Source: Candidatus Komeilibacteria bacterium RIFCSPHIGHO2_01_FULL_52_14
GTDB lineage: Bacteria; Patescibacteriota; Patescibacteriia; UBA1558; 2-01-FULL-52-15
Direction: 5' to 3'
DNA: 13,401 nucleotides
Assembly: GCA_001818365.1 (NCBI GenBank)
Contig: MHKK01000002.1
Span: 1 to 13,401, forward strand
Shown: piece by piece, positions 1 to 4,957 of the stretch
How positions within the stretch are numbered: the stretch's first letter is position 1
Layout: each line of letters begins with the position of its first letter
Notes under the pieces: generated by a model
The model's input: the letters and a program-made list of their open reading frames with translations, nothing else
Databases searched by the model: none
What the model was told of the DNA's origin: nothing
Program-made: the position numbers and the translations under genes

Positions 1-721
1 CAGCAAGGCGAATGATGATTACAAAAAGCATGAACCATCCGAGAAGCAGATCGATCTCGGGCAAACCGGAGGCCAACGAGCTTCCATGCGTCCGATACCA
101 GGAGATCCATGCCGGCATTTTCTGCACTGCGAGGTGAAAAGCGATAATAAGAAAACAGATACGGATCCCCCAATTCTGCAAAAACCACCAGCGCTGTGCG
201 CCTAAAGCGAGCTTAATCGGCGTTCGCGAAATCAAAAAAAGAAAAAATAATAGTGCGAGCGCAAGAAGGCCGGAGAGCAATATAAGAAGTCCGCTCGTAT
301 ACAGCCACTGGTGCGGAAAATAATCCGATAAAAAGAAATACGTGACGGCACCGTGGATAAACGCCGCATACATTGCAACAACGCCAAGCTCTTTTCGGTA
401 CTGCACGTCCTTATCGACAAAATCAAAAAATCTGCTCAAAGGCCCAAGGAGCAGCACGATCCCTAAAAGGACAACCGCGGTGTTTGCAAAGGCCTTATTG
501 GCCGTGTACAGATCCATCGTGCCGTACGCCAACACGGCATATGCCAAAAAAACGATATACAGGAATATACCGACCTTGAGGGCAAATCCGTAATGGCGGA
601 GTTCATATGCCCAGTTGATGTGGTGGCGCACCTGTTGCGGCGCTTGGGCTGATGCCGCCTGCGGCGCGGGCACTGGCTTTGCCGGATCAGGTGTTTGCGG
701 AGCTTGCTGCTGCGTTTCCAT
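1..721 (-). CDS. Partial ferric-reductase-like / MsrQ-like heme membrane protein
   Basis: The reading frame is open from an ATG at 719-721 to the left edge, giving 240 residues with no stop, so the C-terminus is missing. Residues 1-35 are Pro/Ala/Gln-rich and probably cytoplasmic. About six hydrophobic segments follow (roughly 48-68, 80-98, 114-133, 143-167, 184-201, 223-240). The pattern 'GPLSRFF...YRKELGV...AAFIHG' and later 'GAQRWWFLQN...AFHLAVQ' resembles MsrQ (YedZ) and the ferric-reductase-like transmembrane domain. In that family, histidines at these places bind heme b. H123 and H196 fit two of them, but Q182 sits where MsrQ has a third His. MsrQ passes electrons from the quinone pool to the periplasmic methionine sulfoxide reductase MsrP. 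Here the neighbour is msrB, so a link to methionine repair is inferred from position only. It could instead be an unrelated heme-b or heme-free membrane protein. Confidence 0.6.
   Translation of the reverse strand, partial: METQQQAPQTPDPAKPVPAPQAASAQAPQQVRHHINWAYELRHYGFALKVGIFLYIVFLAYAVLAYGTMDLYTANKAFANTAVVLLGIVLLLGPLSRFFDFVDKDVQYRKELGVVAMYAAFIHGAVTYFFLSDYFPHQWLYTSGLLILLSGLLALALLFFLFLISRTPIKLALGAQRWWFLQNWGIRICFLIIAFHLAVQKMPAWISWYRTHGSSLASGLPEIDLLLGWFMLFVIIIRLA
655..671. repeat. 17-nt exact repeat, copy 1
   Basis: These 17 bases (CCGCCTGCGGCGCGGGC) recur exactly at 4709-4725 inside the candidate noncoding RNA. Here they lie in the Pro/Ala-rich N-terminal coding region of the membrane protein. 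The sequence is GC-rich and partly self-complementary. A 17-mer match within 13 kb is unlikely by chance, though GC-rich low complexity raises the odds. Confidence 0.6.
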
Positions 722-729
722 GTACGTAA

Positions 730-738
730 ATAATACCA
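730..738 (-). promoter_or_regulatory. Extended -10 promoter of the MsrQ-like gene
   Basis: Read on the minus strand this is TGG TATTAT, a TGn-extended -10 box. It ends 8 nt before the ATG at 721, so the predicted transcript starts at or next to the start codon. No Shine-Dalgarno is visible and no clear -35 box is seen. Confidence 0.45.
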
Positions 739-757
739 TTATTCCCGAAGCGGCAGA

Positions 758-788
758 AGAAAACCCCCCACCTGCTTGCAGGTGGGGG
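758..788 (-). terminator. Rho-independent terminator after msrB
   Basis: A perfect 10-bp stem (765-774 with 779-788) encloses a 4-nt loop. On the minus strand it is followed by a T-rich stretch (GTTTTCTT). It lies just past the msrB stop codon and separates msrB from the MsrQ-like gene, which then needs its own promoter. The core CCTGCTTGCAGG resembles the core of the hairpin at 4910-4937. Confidence 0.8.
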
Positions 789-809
789 CAAGACCTATAA
801 TTATTACTG

Positions 810-1214
810 CTACTTCTTCTCCGGATCCAGTTTCAGCGAACAGGAATTAATGCAGTAACGCTTACCGGTCGGTGTCGGGCCGTCATCAAAAAGATGCCCC
901 AGATGCGATCCGCATTTACTGCAGACGACCTCGGTCCGGTTCATGCCATGACTGTCATCTGGCCGAAGCTCGATCGTTCCCTGTTTTGCGATGTCGGAAA
1001 AACTCGGCCAGCCGGTCCCGGAATCGAATTTCGTATCGGACGAAAAAAGCTCGTTACCGCACGCTGCACACCTGTACATTCCCTTACCGTGTTCGTTCCA
1101 ATAGGTACCGGTGAATGCCATCTCGGTGCCTTTTTCGCGGAGCACCCTGTATTGTTCCGGCGTCAATTCCTTTTTCCATTCCGTCTCGCTTTTTGCCATT
1201 TTCTTTTGTGCCAT
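810..1214 (-). CDS. msrB: Peptide-methionine (R)-S-oxide reductase MsrB
   Basis: This cytoplasmic repair enzyme reduces methionine-R-sulfoxide in proteins. From the ATG at 1212-1214 it has 134 residues, the normal length for a single-domain MsrB. Two zinc-binding CxxC pairs are present (C49/C52 in CAAC, C98/C101 in CSKC), as are the 'GTGWPSF' substrate-pocket motif, 'HLGHLFDDGP' and the catalytic C121 in 'RYCINS'. The usual resolving Cys just before GWPSF is Thr67, while an extra Cys, C125, sits four residues after the catalytic one. The open frame extends upstream to 1319, but that part overlaps the rarA end and has no MsrB similarity, so I reject it. A second ATG at 1197-1199 is also possible: the -10 box at 1216-1221 would start the transcript near 1209, which favours that later start. 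Confidence 0.95.
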   Translation of the reverse strand: MAQKKMAKSETEWKKELTPEQYRVLREKGTEMAFTGTYWNEHGKGMYRCAACGNELFSSDTKFDSGTGWPSFSDIAKQGTIELRPDDSHGMNRTEVVCSKCGSHLGHLFDDGPTPTGKRYCINSCSLKLDPEKK

Positions 1215-1215
1215 G

Positions 1216-1221
1216 ATTATA
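1216..1221 (-). promoter_or_regulatory. Consensus -10 box in front of msrB
   Basis: Read on the minus strand this is TATAAT, one base before the ATG at 1214 and 16 bases before the ATG at 1199. Transcription from it would start around 1209, inside the longer reading frame. No good -35 box is seen at 16-18 bp. It lies in the 40-bp gap after rarA, so msrB may be transcribed both from here and by read-through. Confidence 0.4.
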
Positions 1222-1254
1222 CTATTAACTATTTTACATATAAACGCCAACGCC

Positions 1255-2388
1255 TCACGATAAATATTTCTTACCCTTGAGATCGTCGGGAAGATAGCTC
1301 TCTTTTGAATATTTTTCATAGCCCTTGCCGTAGCCGAGCTCTTTCATGAGTTTTGTCGGCGCATTGCGGACGTTCATTGGAATCGGCAGATTACCGTGCT
1401 GTTTCACGTCTTCCATCGCAGCCATGTACGCATCGTACGATCTTCGGTCTTTTTTGCTTTGGGCAAGATATGCGACGCCATGCGCCAAATTGATCGCGCA
1501 CTCGGGCAACCCGATCGTTTCGACCGCGCGAAATACCTCGTTTGCGACGACTAACGCGGTCGGCTGCGCAAGGCCGATATCTTCGCTCGCAAAAATAACC
1601 ATGCGCCGTGCGATGAACTTGGGGTCCTCACCGGCGTCGATCATTCGTGCCAGATAATACAGCGCCGCATCCGGCTGCGAAGCGCGTATGCTCTTGATGA
1701 GTGCCGAAATGGTGTTGTAGTGCTCCTCGCCCTTTTTATCGTACCGCAAAAACTTCGACTGTAGTGCGTTCTTGAGGTTCTCTATCGTTATCTGCTGATA
1801 GAGATTCGATGTGTTTTCAAGCATGGTGATCGCCTGCCGCGCATCGCCGTTTGCCATGGCTATCAGCCATTCTTTCGCGTCCTTTTTGAGTTTGTATTTG
1901 CAGCGGTCAATGATCTTCGACATCTGCTCCGGCGTCAATTCATTCAAAACGAACACGCGGCAACGGGAAAGAAGCGGGGCGATCACTTCAAAACTCGGGT
2001 TTTCCGTGGTTGCGCCGATGAGCGTCAGCTTGCCGGACTCAACATAGGGCAACAGATAATCCTGCTGCGCTTTATTGAAACGGTGGATCTCATCGAGAAA
2101 CAGAACTTTTGGCCGTTGATCGAGCGTCTGCTTTTCGTCAACGATCGTGCGGATATCGTCCTTTCCCGCTGACACTGCAGAGAGCTGGAACAATTGCGCA
2201 TTCAAATTTTTTGCGTAAATCCGGGCGAGTGTCGTTTTGCCGACTCCCGGAGGACCCCAGAGAATAAACGAAAACAAATGTTTTTTCTCAATGGCAACGC
2301 GAAGCGGTTTTTCTTTACCTACCAAGTGCTCCTGCCCGATGAACTCCTCCAATGATTTCGGACGAATTTTTGACGCAAGCGGTTCCAT
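1255..2388 (-). CDS. rarA: Replication-associated recombination protein RarA (MgsA), AAA+ ATPase
   Basis: RarA/MgsA acts on stalled replication forks and is related to clamp-loader ATPases and to eukaryotic WRNIP1. The 377-residue product shows all AAA+ parts: Walker A GPPGVGKTT (45-53), Walker B LFLDE (96-100) followed by the family-typical IHRFNKAQQD, sensor 1 'ATTENPSF' (126-133), arginine finger in SRCR (141-144) and sensor 2 GDAR (181-184). The C-terminal half has the tetramerisation-type region, with 'MIDAGEDPKFIARRM' and the closing motif 'YLPDDLKGKKYL'. Better-known homologues are about 420-450 residues, so this is a compact version that nevertheless keeps the family's end motif. The ATG at 2386-2388 is followed at once by the conserved 'PLASKIRPKSLEEFIGQEH', which fixes the start. 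No Shine-Dalgarno is seen. Confidence 0.96.
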   Translation of the reverse strand: MEPLASKIRPKSLEEFIGQEHLVGKEKPLRVAIEKKHLFSFILWGPPGVGKTTLARIYAKNLNAQLFQLSAVSAGKDDIRTIVDEKQTLDQRPKVLFLDEIHRFNKAQQDYLLPYVESGKLTLIGATTENPSFEVIAPLLSRCRVFVLNELTPEQMSKIIDRCKYKLKKDAKEWLIAMANGDARQAITMLENTSNLYQQITIENLKNALQSKFLRYDKKGEEHYNTISALIKSIRASQPDAALYYLARMIDAGEDPKFIARRMVIFASEDIGLAQPTALVVANEVFRAVETIGLPECAINLAHGVAYLAQSKKDRRSYDAYMAAMEDVKQHGNLPIPMNVRNAPTKLMKELGYGKGYEKYSKESYLPDDLKGKKYLS

Positions 2389-2396
2389 AGCAACAG

Positions 2397-2426
2397 AGTA
2401 TGCCCAGTACTAAAAAATGGCAACAA
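2397..2426 (-). promoter_or_regulatory. Promoter of rarA
   Basis: On the minus strand this reads TTGTTG (2421-2426), an 18-bp spacer, then CATACT (2397-2402). The -10 box ends 8 nt before the rarA ATG, giving a leaderless or nearly leaderless transcript. The spacer overlaps the T-rich tail of the upstream terminator. Confidence 0.45.
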
Positions 2427-2468
2427 AAAGAAGCCCCACACCATCCGCCAAGGCGGACCGGTGTGGGG
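2421..2468 (-). terminator. Rho-independent terminator after the radical SAM gene
   Basis: A 9-bp outer stem (2434-2442 with 2460-2468) and a 5-6-bp inner stem (2444-2449 with 2452-2457) are separated by a small mismatch. On the minus strand they are followed by CTTCTTTTTGTT. It begins about 18 nt past the stop codon of the radical SAM gene and isolates rarA from read-through. Confidence 0.85.
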
Positions 2469-2486
2469 GTGTTGCTCTGCGCAGCG

Positions 2487-4460
2487 TCAATGCTGCGTAC
2501 TTTTGAAGAGGCGCGGAATTCTGACCGCGCATCGAATCGCGTACACTGCCTCCGTAATGGAATGCGGCACCGTCAGCAGGTGCCAGTGGTAAGTATGCGG
2601 CGAAAGGAGACGCCATTTTTTTCTGGCATACTCGCGCCAGAAGGCATTCAGCCACTCTCTCGAAGCGGCCGTGCCGAATGTGCGGCGCAACCAGTCGCCG
2701 AATCCCCGGACTCTTCCCGACAGCTCGCAGCGCTTCTCTGCGATGAGCGGTGCGAGATCGAGCTCGAACATCACCTGCTGGAAGCGGAAGAACTCGCTGC
2801 CGAGTCGGCGTAGGTACCGGAGATTCCGGAAAACTTCCTGGACCAGATAGCGTCCGTACGAGAGTTCCGGCGACCCCGGTCTGCGGTCGTCGTAATCGCG
2901 GTAGCGATAGAAACCCGCAATCATGGGATGCGTGCGTTCGGTCGCGAACGACCAGCGGTACCAGACGTAGTTACGGAGCAGGTTGGTCCTGCCCGCTTTC
3001 GTCTTGCAGCGCTTGATCGCGTTGACCATGTTCTCTGTCCGGTAAAACTGTCGCCATGACCGCTCGTAGGTCGCCGTCCACTCCTCGCGGCTCATCGTGG
3101 GATGATCCGTATTGGGGTGGAAGGAATCGCACTGGTTGAAATCCCGATCGATGGCGACCCCTGCGTGAACGGCGCGTACGTGGTCCTCGCTTCCGGGCAG
3201 GAGCGTCCAGATGAAAAACGACGCTTGATCCACGCCGATTTCGAAGAGCTTTTCTATGTCGCGAGCAACCGACTCCGGCGTATCGTGCTTAAATCCGATG
3301 ATGTATCCCGCGTGGACCTGAATGCCGTGCTCGTGGAACTTCCGGAACAGATTCGAAAAATTCTCGATCTTGTTCTGCCACTTGTTGGCATCCTCAAGGT
3401 TGGCGGGATTCAGGGATTCCACGCCGTTGAAGACCTGTGTACAGCCTGCTTCGGCGAGCTTTGGGATGAAATCCGGATACTTCCGATCGCAGTCGAGGTC
3501 AGCCTCGATCATACAGCTCACGGATGACCCCTCGCGCCTGATGGTTGCGAGACCATCGAGGATCATCTTCCAGCGCGGGTTGCGCCCAAAGTTGTCGTCA
3601 GTGATGAAGTTGTACGCACGCCCGCCGTTCCGATCAGCCTGACGGCGGAACATCTGAAGAATCCCCTCGGGATCGCGGTACCGCATCTGTCTGCCCTGCA
3701 CATTGGTGATGGTGCAGAAACTGCACAAAAACGGACAGCCGCGGCTTGTGTCGACGGTACCGAACGGAGTTGCGAAACTCTTGAGGAAATAGCTTGCGGG
3801 GAACTCCGGAAGCGGTGCATGAGTGATGTCCGGGATGCCGCCGCGATAGAGGGTGTTTGGCGTACCTGCCAGGATATCGGCAAGTGTCGTTCGCCAGACA
3901 TTTTCCGCTTCGCCGTGAAACACGATGACCCCGCGGTCCATGAGCGCTTGGATTTCGGCAGGCATGATCCGTGGGCTCGGTATTCCGGGCCGTGCATGGT
4001 CCTCGACGCCGTCGTAGAGCGTGGCGATCGATCCCGATACGTGGAATCCGCCGATGACGCAAGTTGCGCCGACCTTCTGCCAGCGATCGATGAGATCGCA
4101 GGCGCGGGGAAACTGCGCGGTCTGGACCGCGACAAACCCGACGATGAGCTTGGTCCCCTTTTCCGGGTACCGGCTGATGAGCTCCTTGAGCTTGTCCGCG
4201 TGGCGCTTGATACCGTCTTCAAGGAGATGAATCTCGGTTGGAACGTTCGGCACGATTGCATCGAACGCCTGCTTGGTCAGCGTGTTCACGACGGCCAAGC
4301 TGTTGGACGGGAGAACTCCCCGGGCGTAACGCTGCGGGAATCCGTTGTCATCGTAGCTCGTGGGCTTCACGAGGATAACGACGATCTTCTGGAAATCCGG
4401 AGCGGTACCGGGGTGGTGCTTTGTTTCCGGGATGGAAACTGCTGCGCTGTTTGCGTACAT
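2487..4460 (-). CDS. B12-binding-like radical SAM protein, substrate unknown
   Basis: The 657-residue product has an N-terminal Rossmann-type region resembling cobalamin-binding domains (about 24-200, with 'GATCVIGGFHVSG' at 131-143). I see no DxHxxG base-on motif in it. A radical SAM core follows (about 230-430), with the cluster motif C242-x3-C246-x2-C249 in 'RGCPFLCSFC', which binds a 4Fe-4S cluster and SAM. Residues 430-657 form a basic, aromatic-rich C-terminal region with 'ERTHPMIAGFYRYRDYDDRRPG', which I cannot assign to a named domain. The architecture is that of the large BchE/HpnJ/HpnR-like group acting on lipids, pigments or other small molecules, but the sequence does not name a substrate. 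The ATG at 4458-4460 is preceded by GGAGGGG; an in-frame ATG at 4586 lacks such a site and would add 42 non-conserved residues. The gene looks richer in G+C than its neighbours, so transfer is possible. Confidence 0.88.
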   Translation of the reverse strand: MYANSAAVSIPETKHHPGTAPDFQKIVVILVKPTSYDDNGFPQRYARGVLPSNSLAVVNTLTKQAFDAIVPNVPTEIHLLEDGIKRHADKLKELISRYPEKGTKLIVGFVAVQTAQFPRACDLIDRWQKVGATCVIGGFHVSGSIATLYDGVEDHARPGIPSPRIMPAEIQALMDRGVIVFHGEAENVWRTTLADILAGTPNTLYRGGIPDITHAPLPEFPASYFLKSFATPFGTVDTSRGCPFLCSFCTITNVQGRQMRYRDPEGILQMFRRQADRNGGRAYNFITDDNFGRNPRWKMILDGLATIRREGSSVSCMIEADLDCDRKYPDFIPKLAEAGCTQVFNGVESLNPANLEDANKWQNKIENFSNLFRKFHEHGIQVHAGYIIGFKHDTPESVARDIEKLFEIGVDQASFFIWTLLPGSEDHVRAVHAGVAIDRDFNQCDSFHPNTDHPTMSREEWTATYERSWRQFYRTENMVNAIKRCKTKAGRTNLLRNYVWYRWSFATERTHPMIAGFYRYRDYDDRRPGSPELSYGRYLVQEVFRNLRYLRRLGSEFFRFQQVMFELDLAPLIAEKRCELSGRVRGFGDWLRRTFGTAASREWLNAFWREYARKKWRLLSPHTYHWHLLTVPHSITEAVYAIRCAVRIPRLFKSTQH

Positions 4461-4463
4461 GGT

Positions 4464-4470
4464 CCCCTCC
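4464..4470 (-). promoter_or_regulatory. Strong Shine-Dalgarno deciding the radical SAM start
   Basis: Read on the minus strand this is GGAGGGG followed by ACC and the ATG at 4460. It is the best ribosome-binding site in the window and supports this start over the ATG at 4586. The other first genes of transcription units here show no such site. Confidence 0.8.
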
Positions 4471-4611
4471 GGGATTGATATGCCTTTCGGCTTTTTACAT
4501 TCATTACGGATTGTAACGAACTGCCGGCGGCAGAAAACCGCCTGAATACAATAAAAAACATAACAGGTATCGTCCAATAAAGCCAATAATCCGAGTAAAA
4601 AGGCCTAACTA

Positions 4612-4640
4612 TTGACAAAAAAATAGCTTTCTGCTAACGT
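4612..4640 (+). promoter_or_regulatory. Promoter of the candidate noncoding RNA
   Basis: A perfect -35 box TTGACA (4612-4617) is followed by a 17-bp spacer ending in TGC and a weak -10 box TAACGT (4635-4640). The TG one base before the hexamer makes it an extended -10. The predicted start is near 4647-4648. No plus-strand protein gene follows, only the hairpin chain and terminator. Confidence 0.6.
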
Positions 4641-4708
4641 ATTTTTTGCCCTCAGGATCCTCTCGGCGCGGATCGGATGGGTGTAGCACGTACTGCTCCA
4701 ACCAGCTC

Positions 4709-4725
4709 CCGCCTGCGGCGCGGGC
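4709..4725. repeat. 17-nt exact repeat, copy 2
   Basis: This is identical to 655-671. Here it forms most of the hairpin 4708-4712/4720-4724 of the candidate RNA. Confidence 0.6.
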
Positions 4726-4841
4726 CCCCAAGTGGCCTACGCCTGTAGGCATCCCTGATGAGTGCCCCGTGCTCGGGGCTGCTCCCTCGGTATGTCCGAG
4801 GTAAAAACGGGAACCAGCTGGTTCCACCGGAGCGTACGAAC

Positions 4842-4886
4842 GGGCCGGCCTTGCGCATCATGCGAGGCCGGCCCAATCTTTTTTCT
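4842..4886 (+). terminator. Rho-independent terminator of the candidate noncoding RNA
   Basis: A perfect 10-bp GC-rich stem (4842-4851 with 4865-4874) is topped by a short extra stem (4854-4857 with 4861-4864). It is followed on the plus strand by AATCTTTTTTCT. The T-run is on the plus side only, which sets the direction of the RNA. Confidence 0.88.
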
Positions 4887-4908
4887 AAAAATTTTCTTGA
4901 AATAACAT

Positions 4909-4945
4909 ACCGCCCCGCCTGCTAGCAGGCGGGGCGGTCTCTTTT
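4909..4945. terminator. Long perfect inverted repeat, terminator of the CARDB operon
   Basis: A 13-bp perfect stem (4909-4921 with 4926-4938) encloses the loop CTAG, 20 nt past the stop codon of the minus-strand CARDB gene. The plus side is followed by TCTCTTTT and the minus side by TATGTTATTTC. It may therefore serve both strands, as a backup for the RNA terminator and as the end of the CARDB operon. Confidence 0.7.
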
Positions 4946-4957
4946 GGTATTCTAAAA

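Larger units (their letters stand above)
4647..4886 (+). ncRNA. Candidate structured noncoding RNA (~240 nt), class unknown
   Basis: This fills most of the 497-bp gap between the radical SAM gene and the CARDB protein gene. It has a plus-strand promoter, no convincing reading frame, and a strong terminator. In between are consecutive perfect hairpins: 4708-4712/4720-4724, 4735-4740/4745-4750 (loop GCCT), 4764-4769/4774-4779 (loop TGCT), 4785-4790/4796-4801 (loop TATGT) and 4810-4815/4820-4825 (loop AGCT). A long-range helix, 4689-4699 with 4829-4838 (10 bp, one bulged T), closes the set into a multibranched domain. A 5-bp hairpin (4656-4660/4670-4674) may lie in front. I looked for the signatures of SRP RNA, RNase P RNA, tmRNA, 6S RNA and hammerhead ribozymes and found none. 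A riboswitch role is unlikely because no plus-strand gene follows. The rest of the gap holds the radical SAM leader (4461-4611) and a second hairpin (4910-4937). Confidence 0.6.

Noticed and set aside
1215..1319. Upstream extension of the msrB frame
   Set aside because: It overlaps the rarA 3' end, shows no MsrB similarity, and the -10 box at 1216-1221 lies inside it.
3819..4478. 219-codon open frame on the plus strand
   Set aside because: It is antisense to the B12-like domain of the radical SAM gene. High G+C makes stop codons rare in the shadow frames.
4461..4586. 42-residue N-terminal extension of the radical SAM protein
   Set aside because: The strong Shine-Dalgarno at 4464-4470 marks the downstream ATG, and the extension is Cys/aromatic-rich with no family resemblance.
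4755..4779. CTGATGAG followed by a perfect hairpin, suggesting a hammerhead ribozyme
   Set aside because: The required GAAA after stem II is absent (CTGCTCC follows), and no suitable stem III or cleavage site is seen.
4609..4876. 72- and 74-codon open frames on the minus strand in the gap
   Set aside because: They are Arg/Gly/Pro-rich translations of hairpin DNA, have no ribosome-binding site, and run against the promoter and terminator direction.
4647..4886. SRP RNA, RNase P RNA, tmRNA or 6S RNA
   Set aside because: I do not see the SRP helix-8 motif, the RNase P core phrases, a tRNA-like end with CCA, or a single long rod with a central bubble.
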